Below, piece after piece: positions 16,637 to 27,600 of a stretch of 64,000 bases of DNA. Origin of the DNA: an uncultured Ulvibacter sp. (GTDB lineage Bacteria > Bacteroidota > Bacteroidia > Flavobacteriales > Flavobacteriaceae); the NCBI GenBank assembly GCA_938041335.1, contig CALIAF010000021.1, positions 1-64,000 on the forward strand, in the 5' to 3' direction. Below the pieces are notes generated by a model, which worked only from the letters and a program-made list of their open reading frames with translations, was not told where the DNA came from and did no database searches. Every line of letters begins with the position of its first letter. Position 1 is the first letter of the stretch. Both the position numbers and the translations under genes were made by a program.

Positions 16637-19273
16637 TTGAAAAACATTATTGTTTCACTATTACTATTTATCTGCCAAATATCCTATTCTCAAACAATAA
16701 ATGGAAAAATAGAGAATACTAAGGGAAAAGGTATTTCTAATGTAAATGTGCTTTTAAAAAAAGATTCGTTAAATACTTCCATATTAAAATATACACTATC
16801 CAAAGAAGATGGCACCTACTCCATAAACATTGACAATGCGTCTATCGACGCAGTTTTGTTATTCAAGAGTTACTCCTATCAAGAAATTTTAATTTCGGTT
16901 GAAGAACTTCGTAAAGAGAAAACTTTCTCTTCCCTAGATATCGTTTTAGAAAACTCTACTGAAGGACTTGAAGAAATTTTTATACGTACTAAGCAAAAGC
17001 CTATTAGTATTAAAAAAGACACGATAACCTACAACCCAGAAAGTTTTAAAGACAATACAGAAAAAGTCTTAGAAGACCTATTGAAAAAGCTACCCGGAAT
17101 CGAAGTAAAAGATAATGGGCAAATATTGTTTGAAGGAAAACCTATAGAGAGTATGCTCCTAGATGGTGATGATCTTTTTGAAAAAAACTATACTATCGGC
17201 TCAAAAAACATGTCTATAGACCATATTGAAAAGGTTGAAGCAATCAGTAATTATAATAAAAACTCACTTTTAGCCAGTATTAAGAATTCTGATGCTGTCG
17301 CATTAAACCTTATATTAAAAAAAGGAAAAACAGATTTCTCTAATAATACTCAAGCTAGTGCTGGATTTGAAAACAAGATTGAAACAAAAACGAATACCCT
17401 AGGCATTTCAAAAAAAATAAAATCTTTTGCAACTGGCAGTTATAACAATGTGGGAATAGAAGACACTCCTTACGACTTCTTTTCTTCAAACGTTATACCT
17501 TTTGAAGCTGGTGGTGCGAAAAACCCAATAACACCTTTAAGAAGACTCATAAGTAATGGTAATCTCTATAGCGAGTTAGACAGCGAGCGTGCAAGGATTA
17601 ACAACAACTTATTCGGCAGTGTAAATACCATTTACAAACCTATAGATAAATTAAGTATTACCGCAAATTTCGACTTTAAAAAAGATAGATTAAAACGGAA
17701 TATCAAAAATAGCACAAACTATAATGATGATTTTGAAGCAAATGACATTTTTCAAAATGAAAATTTATTAGTAAAACCAAGTGTGACAAACCTTAAATTT
17801 AGAGGAAAATACAAACTGTCAGATTCAGAAATTATTGAAAGTAAATCTTTGATTAAACTAGAAGATGTAAATAGCAGAAATAATATTAATTTAAATAATG
17901 AATTACAGAATACACATACTGAAACAACTGAAAAAAATTATGAACAAAAACTAGGTTTTACAAAAAAATTAAATAGTTCATCCGCTATTGTAACCACTTT
18001 TATAGCAAACAAATCTAAGCTATCACAAGATTTATCTTTATCCCCAGATCTAATGTCGGCGAGTAATACTAATCAAATAGTTACCATTAGCAAGACCCAA
18101 GCAAATCTTAACAGTTCTTACTTAAAAAGCGGCAAAAACTTCAATTATGTTATGGGGTTGAATTATGATTACAAGAATTCTAGTCTGTTTTCAAATTTTA
18201 ATGATATTGACACAAACTCAACTATATACTCAAATGATTTTTCATTTAAGCAGCATCTTCCAACAGTATTTACAGACCTATATTTCAAACCGAAAAACTG
18301 GAGTTACAAATTAAATTTAAAAGCGGGCTATTTAGAGCAACAAATTATTGACAATCAAACTAATTTAAAAACAGACAGAACTCAATTATTTATTGCTCCA
18401 AGGTTAAAAATAATATATTTCTTCAATAAAATTTCTAGCTTAGGAATTACAGCGAGTTATAACCAAAAACCAAATAATGAAAGCAGGTTATTCTCAAATC
18501 CTATAGTCATATCTAACAGAAACCTATCTGTATTTGCGCCAAATTTAAAAACATTGAATAGCTATTATTTAATTGCAGATTATTTTTATAGAGACTATTT
18601 TAACATCACTTTGTTTAATATTGGTTTAAACTACCAAAACAATCTCAATGGTTTTATCACTAATTATAATTTCAATAATTCGAATATCAATACACTCACA
18701 GAGCTACTTGATGTCGATACAGAAAACATATCATCTCATATAAGTTTTGAAAAATATGTTAGTATTATAAAGTCTAATGTTCGTTTGAATTTAAATTACT
18801 CCATAGGCAGATATAAAAATTTAATCAATGAATCTGAGCTAAGAAATAACAATTCATATAACGGATTAATTAATCTAACTATAAAAACTGGTTTTCTAGG
18901 TAAAATTAATTTTGAGAATAATATGCAATTTTCAAATACAAGGTTTAGTACTCAAGATGCTTCTTCTATTAGCAACAATACCTTAAGAAATTCTTTTAAA
19001 ACATATTTTAGACCAAAAGATAAAATAATGATTTTTGGAGGAATAGATTATTATAAACCAAATTTTAGTAATGAAAATTCCTTTATGTTTTTTGATACTT
19101 CAATTAGAATCACATCTAAAAATGACAAAATTGAATATTCAATTAATTCTAGGAATGCAACATCAAAAAAGAGTGTTTATGAATCAAGAGATCTTTCAGA
19201 TTTTTACGAAGCTACTAAAAGTTACAATCTTGTTGAGCCATATTTGCTATTTGGGTTGTCTTTTAAGTTATAA
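16637..19273 (+). CDS. TonB-dependent-receptor-like outer membrane barrel with regulatory-like N-domain
   Basis: An 878-residue outer-membrane protein beginning at a TTG two bases after the GLPGLI stop. No in-frame ATG precedes the signal peptide, so TTG is the likely start. Order: signal peptide (1-18, ending SYSQ), carboxypeptidase-like regulatory domain (about 20-100), plug-like segment (about 110-225, with ILFEGKPIESMLLDGDDLF), then a long Asn/Ser-rich beta-barrel ending LLFGLSFKL. Codon use is markedly richer in A/T than in the neighbouring genes. It is probably the transport or export partner of the GLPGLI protein and the small secreted protein. Confidence 0.8.
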   Translation: MKNIIVSLLLFICQISYSQTINGKIENTKGKGISNVNVLLKKDSLNTSILKYTLSKEDGTYSINIDNASIDAVLLFKSYSYQEILISVEELRKEKTFSSLDIVLENSTEGLEEIFIRTKQKPISIKKDTITYNPESFKDNTEKVLEDLLKKLPGIEVKDNGQILFEGKPIESMLLDGDDLFEKNYTIGSKNMSIDHIEKVEAISNYNKNSLLASIKNSDAVALNLILKKGKTDFSNNTQASAGFENKIETKTNTLGISKKIKSFATGSYNNVGIEDTPYDFFSSNVIPFEAGGAKNPITPLRRLISNGNLYSELDSERARINNNLFGSVNTIYKPIDKLSITANFDFKKDRLKRNIKNSTNYNDDFEANDIFQNENLLVKPSVTNLKFRGKYKLSDSEIIESKSLIKLEDVNSRNNINLNNELQNTHTETTEKNYEQKLGFTKKLNSSSAIVTTFIANKSKLSQDLSLSPDLMSASNTNQIVTISKTQANLNSSYLKSGKNFNYVMGLNYDYKNSSLFSNFNDIDTNSTIYSNDFSFKQHLPTVFTDLYFKPKNWSYKLNLKAGYLEQQIIDNQTNLKTDRTQLFIAPRLKIIYFFNKISSLGITASYNQKPNNESRLFSNPIVISNRNLSVFAPNLKTLNSYYLIADYFYRDYFNITLFNIGLNYQNNLNGFITNYNFNNSNINTLTELLDVDTENISSHISFEKYVSIIKSNVRLNLNYSIGRYKNLINESELRNNNSYNGLINLTIKTGFLGKINFENNMQFSNTRFSTQDASSISNNTLRNSFKTYFRPKDKIMIFGGIDYYKPNFSNENSFMFFDTSIRITSKNDKIEYSINSRNATSKKSVYESRDLSDFYEATKSYNLVEPYLLFGLSFKL

Positions 19274-19274
19274 T

Positions 19275-19958
19275 TCAGGGCGTTGAGCTAGAAACTTCTA
19301 ATACTTTTCCGTTATAATATTTAGATCCAGTTAGTGCAAAATCCATAATATATGCTCCCATTTCTTTTGCAGACAATGGGGCCTGATATCCAGGAAATGC
19401 TTCTTCAAGCATTTCTGTTTGTACCGCACCTAAAGCTAACACATTAAAAGAAGGACCACTTTCTTTATACTCTTCTGCTAACACCTCTGTTAATGTTATA
19501 AGTGCGCCTTTACTACTACTGTATGCGGCAAGTCCAGGAAACTTTGCACTCCCTTGTACCCCGCCCATACTGCTAATATTAACTACGTGGCCATCTTTTT
19601 TCATAAATGGCAATACACGCTGTGTAAGTGCCGCTGCTCCAAACACGTTTACTTCATATGAATCCTTAAAATCTTGTATTTTTAATTTCTTAAAAGGTTT
19701 ATTAACCAAATAACCAGAGTTATTTATCAGCACATCTACATGTGTCCATTTTTCTTTTAAAAATTCACTTACTTTTTTAAGATCTGGCTCATGGGTAATA
19801 TCACAAGAAAAACAGTGACAGTTATCGTTATCCATACCTGATACGGGAGCAGAATTACGTGATAAAGCAAGTACGTTATGCCCTTTATTTGCAAGTAACG
19901 CAACAAGTTCATATCCTATGCCTCGACTTGTACCTGTTATGATGATGTTCTTTTTCAT
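19275..19958 (-). CDS. Short-chain dehydrogenase/reductase (SDR)
   Basis: A 227-residue classical SDR: NAD(P)-binding TGTSRGIGYE (8-17), NNSGYL (about 84-89), and the catalytic Ser in NISSMGG with Tyr-Lys in YSSSKGAL (YxxxK). The specificity cannot be inferred. Its stop is only one base from the stop of the convergent barrel gene. It marks the return to core genome sequence on the right edge of the AT-rich module. Confidence 0.88.
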   Translation of the reverse strand: MKKNIIITGTSRGIGYELVALLANKGHNVLALSRNSAPVSGMDNDNCHCFSCDITHEPDLKKVSEFLKEKWTHVDVLINNSGYLVNKPFKKLKIQDFKDSYEVNVFGAAALTQRVLPFMKKDGHVVNISSMGGVQGSAKFPGLAAYSSSKGALITLTEVLAEEYKESGPSFNVLALGAVQTEMLEEAFPGYQAPLSAKEMGAYIMDFALTGSKYYNGKVLEVSSSTP

Positions 19959-20010
19959 TTGCGCTATTTAATACAAGGCCAATTATATTTTTCTTTTTAT
20001 TGATTGCCCA

Positions 20011-20076
20011 TTGACAGGCTCAGGGTGACAGTTAGATGTATTAAGCATCAAAGTGTTGTCACGCTGACCTTGTCAA
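20011..20076. repeat. Dispersed-type imperfect palindrome
   Basis: TTGACAGGCTCAGGGTGACA (20011-20030) and TGTCACGCTGACCTTGTCAA (20057-20076) are inverted copies agreeing at 17 of 20 positions. Words of this kind recur between genes in many Flavobacteriaceae. It lies downstream of the pdhA-pdhC operon and could form the 3' hairpin of that transcript. Confidence 0.6.
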
Positions 20077-20154
20077 AGCGCATTCCTGTATTTCAAAATA
20101 AACTAACCAAACTTCTATTAGCATTAGGTTAATTTTAATTTTTTAGACTGTTCA

Positions 20155-21774
20155 TTAAACAAACATGGTCACTGGGTTCTCAATATAGTTACGTAGTGTT
20201 TGTAAAAATTTAGCTCCAGTTGCTCCGTCTACCGTCCTATGATCACAAGCAAGGGTTACCGTCATGGTATTGCCTACTGCAAGCGCCCCATTTTTAACCA
20301 CTGGTTTTTGCACAATTGCTCCTACAGATAAAATAGCAGAGTTAGGTGCATTTATTATAGAGGTAAACTCTTTAATACCAAACATCCCTAAATTAGAAAC
20401 AGTAAAAGTACTTCCGTCCATTTCTTGGGGGGTGATTTTCTTATTTCGTGCTTTACCTGCAAGCTCCTTCACGTTTGCTCCTATCTGTGAGAAAGTCATC
20501 TGGTCTGCAAACTTTAAAACAGGCACTAATAAACCTTCATCTACAGCTACAGCTACACCTATGTGAATGTGCTTTGCAATACGAGTAGCTTCATTTGTCC
20601 ATTGACTATTTACTTGAGGATGTTTGCGTAATGCCATAGCACAGGCTTTAACAATCATATCATTATAACTAATCTTAACTTCTGGATCACTATTTATTGC
20701 GGTTCTAGAAGCCATGGCATTATCCATATCTAGCTCAACGGTTAAATAATAGTGAGGTGCTGTAAACTTTGATTCTCCAAGACGCTTTGCAATAGTTTTA
20801 CGCATTTGAGAATTTTTGATCTCTTCAAAGCTTTCAGTACCTACTGGAGTATAAGCGGTTGCCCCTCCAGGTTGATAATTCTCTATATCTGTTTTTACAA
20901 TTCTTCCATTCTCGCCGCTTCCTTGCACGACACTCAAGCTAATACCTCGATCTTCTGCCATCTTTTTTGCTAAAGGAGACGCGAAGATTCGGGTGGCTGA
21001 ACTTGAAGACGAGCTTGAACTTGAACTCGCAGATGAAGAAGGTTTTTTTGCTTCTTCTTTTGGCGCTTCTTTTTTAGGCGCTTCTTTTTTAGGAGCAGCC
21101 TTAGGCTTTGTATCGGTAACACCAGAAACATCTGTTCCTTTTGGACCTACAATAGCTAATAAAGCATCCACTTTTGCGGTTTCACCTTCTGCAATTCCTA
21201 TTTTTAAAAGGGTTCCGTTATAGAATGACTCAAACTCCATGGTAGCTTTGTCTGTTTCTATTTCTGCAAGAATATCGCCTTCCTCTATAAGATCACCTTC
21301 TTTTTTTAACCAAGAAGCTACAGTACCTTCTTCCATGGTATCACTCAATCGTGGCATGGTAATTACCTGAACTCCTTCTGGCAATTCATTGGCATTTGTG
21401 CCAGTTGTATCTTCATCTTCCTGCACCGTTGGCCCACTATCCCCATCCGTACTTGCCTTCACCGCATCTGCTTTATTTGATGCGCTTGAATCTTTAGTAT
21501 TTCCGTCGCTATTGAGGTGCGAAGTAATGTCTTCTCCTTCATCACCTATGATTGCCAAAAGAGTATCTACGGCTGCGGTTTCTCCTTCTTGAATTCCAAT
21601 ATAAAGTAGGGTCCCGTCATGGAAAGATTCGAACTCCATGGTGGCTTTGTCCGTCTCAATTTCGGCAAGGATATCACCTTCTTCTACTTTATCGCCAACT
21701 TTTTTAAGCCATGTAGCAACGGTACCTTCTTCCATAGTGTCGCTCAATCGCGGCATGTTTATTACTGTAGCCAT
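20155..21774 (-). CDS. pdhC: Pyruvate dehydrogenase E2, dihydrolipoamide acetyltransferase
   Basis: A 539-residue E2 with two lipoyl domains (about 1-80 and 135-215), each with the lipoylated lysine in EIETDKATMEFES. A Ser-rich/Lys-Glu linker precedes the E1/E3-binding domain (FASPLAKKMAEDRGISL, about 265-300). The C-terminal acyltransferase core has the catalytic ACDHRTVDG. It transfers acetyl groups to CoA. It follows pdhA by three bases. E1beta and E3 are not in the window. Confidence 0.95.
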   Translation of the reverse strand: MATVINMPRLSDTMEEGTVATWLKKVGDKVEEGDILAEIETDKATMEFESFHDGTLLYIGIQEGETAAVDTLLAIIGDEGEDITSHLNSDGNTKDSSASNKADAVKASTDGDSGPTVQEDEDTTGTNANELPEGVQVITMPRLSDTMEEGTVASWLKKEGDLIEEGDILAEIETDKATMEFESFYNGTLLKIGIAEGETAKVDALLAIVGPKGTDVSGVTDTKPKAAPKKEAPKKEAPKEEAKKPSSSASSSSSSSSSSATRIFASPLAKKMAEDRGISLSVVQGSGENGRIVKTDIENYQPGGATAYTPVGTESFEEIKNSQMRKTIAKRLGESKFTAPHYYLTVELDMDNAMASRTAINSDPEVKISYNDMIVKACAMALRKHPQVNSQWTNEATRIAKHIHIGVAVAVDEGLLVPVLKFADQMTFSQIGANVKELAGKARNKKITPQEMDGSTFTVSNLGMFGIKEFTSIINAPNSAILSVGAIVQKPVVKNGALAVGNTMTVTLACDHRTVDGATGAKFLQTLRNYIENPVTMFV

Positions 21775-21777
21775 AGT

Positions 21778-22776
21778 CTATAATTTGTGAGGGATAAAAG
21801 GATAATCTTCTTGATCGTAAACAACGTCGTACATCAAGTCTTTTTCTGGATAAGGAGATTCATCTGCAAATTTTTCGCATTCGTTCACTTTATCTTTCAC
21901 GCGTTTGTCAATTTTTTTGATGGCTGCCTCTGTCGCCCATTTATTTTCATAAATAGTATGAAGTACATGTAAAATAGGATCTTCTTCTTGTTTTTTAGCT
22001 ACTTCTGCTTTAGTTCGATAATGTTGTGCATCACTCATTGAATGCCCTCTATACCTATAGGTTCTAATCTCTAAAAATGTAGGCCCTTCTCCTCTTCTTG
22101 CGCGCTCCATAGCCTCATCCATTTCTTTAGCAACCACTTCTGGTTTCATTCCATCTACTGGCTTACAGGGCATCTCGTACCCTAGCCCTAATTTATAAAT
22201 ATCAGTGTGATTAGAGGCTCTTGCAACAGAAGTTCCCATCGCATACCCATTGTTTTCACAACAGAAAACTACTGGAAGTTTCCAGAGCATCGCCATATTA
22301 AATGTTTCGTGCAGAGAACCTTGTCTAACAGCTCCATCACCCATATAACAAAGTGTTACTGCGTTATTACCTTGGTACTTATCACCAAAAGCAAGTCCTG
22401 CACCAAGTGGAATCTGACCTCCTACAATACCGTGACCTCCATAAAAACGATGTTCTTTAGAAAAGATGTGCATGGACCCACCAAGTCCTTGAGAAGTACC
22501 TGTTGCTTTACCATACAGCTCTGCCATTACTTTTTTAGGATCAACACCCATCCCTATAGGCTGAACGTGATTTCTATAGGCAGTTATCATTTTGTCTTTG
22601 GTAAGATCCATCGCGTGGAGCGCACCAGCTAAGACAGCTTCTTGACCATTATATAAATGTAAAAACCCTCTTACTTTTTGGTTGATATATACTTGAGCAA
22701 GTTTATCTTCAAACTTACGCCAGAATAGCATGTTCTCATACCAATCTAAATAGGTCTTCTTTGTAATTTTCTTCAT
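21778..22776 (-). CDS. pdhA: Pyruvate dehydrogenase E1 component, alpha subunit
   Basis: A 332-residue thiamine-diphosphate enzyme. The TPP motif starts at GDGAVRQG and ends with ENNGYAMGTS, the GGHGIVGGQIPLGAG segment is present, and the phosphorylation-loop-like YRYRGHSMSDAQHYR is intact. The ATG at 22776 gives the usual MKKITKKTYLDWYENML start. An upstream ATG at 22824 would add 16 residues and would overlap the probable promoter. It is the first gene of the pdhA-pdhC operon. Confidence 0.95.
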   Translation of the reverse strand: MKKITKKTYLDWYENMLFWRKFEDKLAQVYINQKVRGFLHLYNGQEAVLAGALHAMDLTKDKMITAYRNHVQPIGMGVDPKKVMAELYGKATGTSQGLGGSMHIFSKEHRFYGGHGIVGGQIPLGAGLAFGDKYQGNNAVTLCYMGDGAVRQGSLHETFNMAMLWKLPVVFCCENNGYAMGTSVARASNHTDIYKLGLGYEMPCKPVDGMKPEVVAKEMDEAMERARRGEGPTFLEIRTYRYRGHSMSDAQHYRTKAEVAKKQEEDPILHVLHTIYENKWATEAAIKKIDKRVKDKVNECEKFADESPYPEKDLMYDVVYDQEDYPFIPHKL

Positions 22777-22821
22777 CTGATATCCTAATATTAGCGATAC
22801 CTTTAAGTAAGGCACGAATAA

Positions 22822-22829
22822 CAAAAATA
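22822..22829 (-). promoter_or_regulatory. Putative -7 promoter element of pdhA-pdhC
   Basis: On the minus strand this reads TATTTTTG, matching TAnnTTTG, 46 bases before the chosen pdhA start. Its position inside the upstream extension of the longer reading frame supports the shorter pdhA start. Confidence 0.45.
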
Positions 22830-22934
22830 AGATATTAATATTGACTATAAAACTGTGTAGTTAAATTATCACATCTTTTAATCACTATATCGTTTTAGGA
22901 AGATAGAAAAATGATTTTCGGGAAACTAATTTGA

Positions 22935-23420
22935 TTATTTTAAGAAGGTATTATCAAATACGAATGGCAATAATTGCTTTATACTTTCTGCTTTTACAAC
23001 TTTGCCTGTTTCACCCATAAAGTAGATATTGATAGGACTTTTTTGATTGACTTCATACTCTGCAATGGCTTGTCTGCAAGCGCCGCAAGGTGGTGTTGGC
23101 GTGTCTACGGTATGTTCTAATGACCTTACCGTCAAAGCAATTGTTTGTATCGCAACCCCGGGATAAGTAGCACCGGCATAAAAGATAGCAACACGTTCTG
23201 CACATAAACCAGATGGAAAAGCGGCGTTCTCTTGATTATTACCAAGTACGACTTCGCCATTAGCAAGTTGCAAGGCTGCTCCCACCTTAAAAGACGAATA
23301 AGGCGCATAAGCCTTTTCACGTGCTTGCTGCGCCTTATTCATTAATTCTTGAATGTCTTGAGGCAGTTCTGAGACTGTATCAAAGACATCAAAGGTTGTT
23401 TCTATTTTTAGTTTTTTCAA
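22935..23420 (-). CDS. cdd: Cytidine deaminase
   Basis: A 161-residue pyrimidine-salvage enzyme. The catalytic glutamate and first zinc cysteine are in FPSGLCAERVAIF, and the other zinc cysteines are in TPPCGACRQAIAEY. The substrate-binding AYAPYSSFKVGAAL is near the N-terminus. It is slightly longer than the 130-residue enzymes because of a 25-residue N-terminal extension usual in this family of bacteria. It lies 27 bases after porV, as commonly seen in Flavobacteriaceae. Confidence 0.94.
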   Translation of the reverse strand: MKKLKIETTFDVFDTVSELPQDIQELMNKAQQAREKAYAPYSSFKVGAALQLANGEVVLGNNQENAAFPSGLCAERVAIFYAGATYPGVAIQTIALTVRSLEHTVDTPTPPCGACRQAIAEYEVNQKSPINIYFMGETGKVVKAESIKQLLPFVFDNTFLK

Positions 23421-23447
23421 TCGATATTGATTTAAACTTTTTTTAAC

Positions 23448-24614
23448 CTAGTATTCATCGTACTCATCCCCAAAGTTAAAGGTCAACCCAAAACGAAGTG
23501 TTCCTTCTAGTGGGCTTCTTACTTTAGATGTTGAAAACAAGTAAGACACATCAATGTTTATAGAAGTATATTTAAATCCAGCTCCTAATGATAAGAATTT
23601 ACGAGATCCTTTGTCGTCACTTTCATTAAAGTATCCTGTTCTAAAAGCGAAAGACTCTTGGTACCAGTATTCTGCACCTAATGCCCAAGTAAACTCTTTT
23701 AATTCTTCACTAAAACCGTCTGGCGCATCTCCAAAAGATTTAAACATTCCTGAGAAGAAAGATATTTTTTCATACTCATCATCATCTTCTGCATCAATAT
23801 CACCATCATTATCAAAATCTTGAGGTGTTGGCACTAACAGCTTATTAAACTCTGCTGTTACTCCTACCTTATTATATTCGTCTAAGATAAAGTCAAAACC
23901 TCCACCTAAAGCTAAGTTAGTTGGCAAGTTATTTTCTTGTCCCACCTCGTCATATTTTAATTTAGGCCCTATATTAGATACATTAAAGCCTGCTCTCCAT
24001 CTACCATCAAAATCATCATAGGCAACTTCTTCACTCTGGTAATAACCAGAAACATCAACTGCAAATGTACTCGCTGAAGACGCATCTGCATCTGCTGCTT
24101 GTATTTTTAAATCTGAATTGATAAAGCGACCTGTTACACCCATAGAAAAACGCTCACTTAAACGTAAAGAATAAGAAGCATCAAAAGCCAATTCATTTGG
24201 CTTTACTATTAATGGTTCTTGATCTGCTGTTTCTCTAAGTTCTATTTCTCCTAAACTGAAATATCTAAAACTAGCTGCAAAGGCACTTTTCTCATCAATA
24301 CGGTTATAATAAGTGATATTTCCTAAAAATATATCATTAACTAATTGACTAAGGTATGGTGTATAGGTAACTCCTACTCCATTTTTTGAAATTGCAAAAG
24401 CGTATTTAGAGGCATTCCATTGTTGCGAAAAAGCATCTGCAGAGGTAGCTACCCCTATATCTGCCATACCAGCAGATCTTGCATCTCCAGATATCAACAC
24501 AAATGGAACCGCCGTTGTGATTACTCTATTCCCTAATGATGGATCTACTCCACCTTGAGCCGCCGCTTTAAACGCAAATAAACCCAATAAAACTGGGAGG
24601 ATAAATTTCTTCAT
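23448..24614 (-). CDS. porV: Type IX secretion outer membrane protein PorV (LptO)
   Basis: A 388-residue FadL-like beta-barrel with a signal peptide (1-19, ending KAAAQG) and the PorV hallmarks ITTAVPFVLISGDARSAGMADIGVATSADAFSQQWN near the N-terminus (residues about 32-67). PorV carries cargo from the SprA translocon to the PorU sortase complex. The porU-porV order here is the standard flavobacterial arrangement. A TATATTTG element in the 35-base gap may give it a promoter of its own. Confidence 0.94.
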   Translation of the reverse strand: MKKFILPVLLGLFAFKAAAQGGVDPSLGNRVITTAVPFVLISGDARSAGMADIGVATSADAFSQQWNASKYAFAISKNGVGVTYTPYLSQLVNDIFLGNITYYNRIDEKSAFAASFRYFSLGEIELRETADQEPLIVKPNELAFDASYSLRLSERFSMGVTGRFINSDLKIQAADADASSASTFAVDVSGYYQSEEVAYDDFDGRWRAGFNVSNIGPKLKYDEVGQENNLPTNLALGGGFDFILDEYNKVGVTAEFNKLLVPTPQDFDNDGDIDAEDDDEYEKISFFSGMFKSFGDAPDGFSEELKEFTWALGAEYWYQESFAFRTGYFNESDDKGSRKFLSLGAGFKYTSINIDVSYLFSTSKVRSPLEGTLRFGLTFNFGDEYDEY

Positions 24615-24631
24615 ATGAGGTAATTTTTTGA

Positions 24632-24639
24632 CAAATATA
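24632..24639 (-). promoter_or_regulatory. Putative internal -7 element before porV
   Basis: The minus strand reads TATATTTG (TAnnTTTG) 18 bases before the porV start, between porU and porV. It would allow expression of porV independent of porU. Confidence 0.35.
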
Positions 24640-24649
24640 ATTTTAATTT

Positions 24650-27600
24650 TTAAAGGATAACAAGTTTTTCATATTTTTCAACTTGCTTATTGTTTAACGT
24701 GCTTTTAACCGTAATCTTATACACATAGACGCCTTTTCCTATCTTATCTCCAAAATCATCTAGACCATCCCAAACAATATCCCGCGATTGACTTCCATTT
24801 GTAATCACTTGTTGATTGATTGTTTTGATTATTTTTCCTGTCACCGTAAAAATCTGTATTTGCGCATCTAATGGCTCACCAGGTCTATTATGTTCAAACC
24901 AAAATTCTGTATAACTCACAAAAGGGTTGGGGTAGTTTAACACCCGCTCTAAACGCAGCACGTTATCTCCTGCAACTACAAATTGAATTTCGGCCGATGA
25001 AGAGTTATTGTATACATCCCAAGCCTTAAAAGTAAGGGTATGCAGACCATCTTCTAGGTCTCTAAATTTATACAACGTTTCTCCTTTTGTAAAGTCATCT
25101 ACTGCGGCTTGATAAAACTCATTTAACACAAATGGATTGGCCTCGTCCCCATCAAGAATAGCAATCATATCGTGCCCTATTCCACTGGCAGTGTTAATCC
25201 CATTAACATCAGATAGTTTAGCAATGAGGTTAGGAGAGGCGTTTGTGATCCCACCACTAATAAAACTCTCATCATTCATAAAAAGCTGAATCTCCGGTCC
25301 TATATTATCTGCCGGGGCATTCTCATTAAGACCTCCTATTCTTAAATCAAGACTATATCCCGTTTGATCTTCTAAGGCATTATTTTTTTGCGCGTAAAAG
25401 CTAAGACGGCCATTTCCTACCGGTAGCTGAATATCTCTTGGCACAACAAACTCAAAATCAAATTTCCCATTAGTGACCGTTGCTTGACCGTTAAAAATAC
25501 CTTCGCCCAATATCTTAAAAGTAAAATCTAGTATGTCACTATTTAAACCGTCACCGTCCAAATCTGATGTAGAAGAGTCTCTCACACCATCATTACCTAG
25601 TGTAGTTCGCTGTACATTTTTATCAAATATTTTAGCTTCTAATATTCCATTATAACCCGCAAGCAGTGCGCCATTTTCATCGGTTACTTCTCCTCCTATT
25701 TTAACCCTACTCAAAGCTTCTAGCACCACTGTCGAACTAGCTATTGGTTCATCATTTAAAGTAGTCAAGTTTATTCTTTGCTTCGGAAATGCTAAGTGCA
25801 TTGCAGGATCGCCTATATAAAACACAACCCTTCTTAGTTTCCTACCTATGCCCAGACTATTTTTAGAAATACGTAATGCCTCGGCAGGAGTATTTATTTG
25901 ATTGGTTCCAAAACCAAAGAGTTCTGATGCCATCACTTGATTAAACTCAACCCCTAAGGTAACGGTAATTGAACGTGTGGTGGTTACTAATGATATCGCT
26001 CCTCCATTGGGATTCCAATAGGTAAGTTCGCCAGCAGTAATGCGTTCTGGATTATCAAATTTTGTAAACTCACAAGTTACCGTCACAATACATGGATACT
26101 TGTTTTCATTATTTAAATTTTCAGCAGCATCTCTTGTTACTATAAACTCTTTTGCAAGCCCGTCTTCACCACCGTGACCAAAATAGTTTACAATGAGACT
26201 CCCTACTTCTATATCTTCAATTATTGCTGCATTAACTTCAGGATATCTATCTCCTCCTGCAGAAGATTGCTGCTCAAAAGCATCACTATGTATTTTTTTT
26301 ACATTAATAAATGGTTTTTGATTTTCTATTTCATCTCCAAGCGCATCAAGATTCACTTGCAAGGCATTAAACTCCCAATCTTTATCTACATCATCAGATA
26401 TTAAAGTGAAATTATTACGCCAATTTCCGTAAGAAGCTTTAGATTGATATGCGATTACTTTATCAACCAGCCCATTTGCTAATAGCACGTTATCAGCTAA
26501 CATTCTTCCCACCGCAATATCCAAAAGATCTACATCACCCCTAGTTTCACCAGACTCATCAATAGTTTCTCCTCCAATGGTCCCTTCATTAAGATCCATA
26601 TTCCCAAAAAAGTCATCACTCATAAAAGAAGAAATCGTACTAGTACTGCTTAACGTCTGAAAAATAGGCACAGGATTAATATTACCTGTTATCCTATTTT
26701 TATTATCTACAGAGTTATCTCCAAATAAGCATAGATATTTTACCCGCTCTTCGTCTGAAGAGGCATTCTCATAAACATAGCGCACCATATTTCTAATCGC
26801 GCTAATATCCTGTTTTCCACTGCTAAACTCTTCATATATTTTATCTGTACTTACAACTTTTACACGCAAGCCATTCACATTTTGATGATGTGTAGCAAGC
26901 CTTAATGCCGGTTGTAATAAAAACGGAGGGCTTATAATAAGATAATCTACATCACTAAAATTACCATCCGCACCTTTTAGCAAAGTTCCTTTTAGATTTT
27001 GATTAGACACCGTTTTATTTGTAATCATCACTGGTGCAAGAAAGTCATTGGCATCCACAGCTACATATTCTCTTTTTTCTCCTAAGAATGATTTAAATGA
27101 AAAAACACTTGCAGCATCCACATTCAACTTATTCTTAATCGCTCCTCTTTCTGTAACATCCCATATCTCACTAACTTGTGACGCATTAGTAATGGTATAC
27201 TCTGCAATACCAGACAATAATTCAAGTCCGGCTTTTCTAAAACCAAATTGTCCTTCTCCTCCTTGTAATAATCTAGTTGCAATTATTCTAATGTAATCCA
27301 GATAAGCCTTGCTGGAAGGATTACCAGCATTATTATATATTAGATTGACACCTACCTCTCCAGATGACGGTATGGAGATCGACGGAATTCCAAGCACTCC
27401 GGTTTTTTTAACCGACATTAAAAATGAATCTGAAGTTTTACTAAAAACAAAAGGATCTGCACTCGTTCCGTTAACAGAAATTGCCATAGAGGTAATGGAC
27501 TCAGAAATAGCTCCAGCTCTAATAATTACATCAATGTTTTCACCAGGCGCAGGATTTGGTATACTAAAGGCATAGGTTTGATCGCTTTCTATTTGAAAAT

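Noticed and set aside
16637-19273. SusC/SusD polysaccharide utilisation locus
   Set aside because: No SusD partner or glycoside hydrolase is adjacent. The barrel is paired with a GLPGLI protein.
21000-21110. Ser/Lys/Ala-rich low-complexity stretch as a repeat element
   Set aside because: It is the flexible linker between lipoyl and binding domains of pyruvate dehydrogenase E2.
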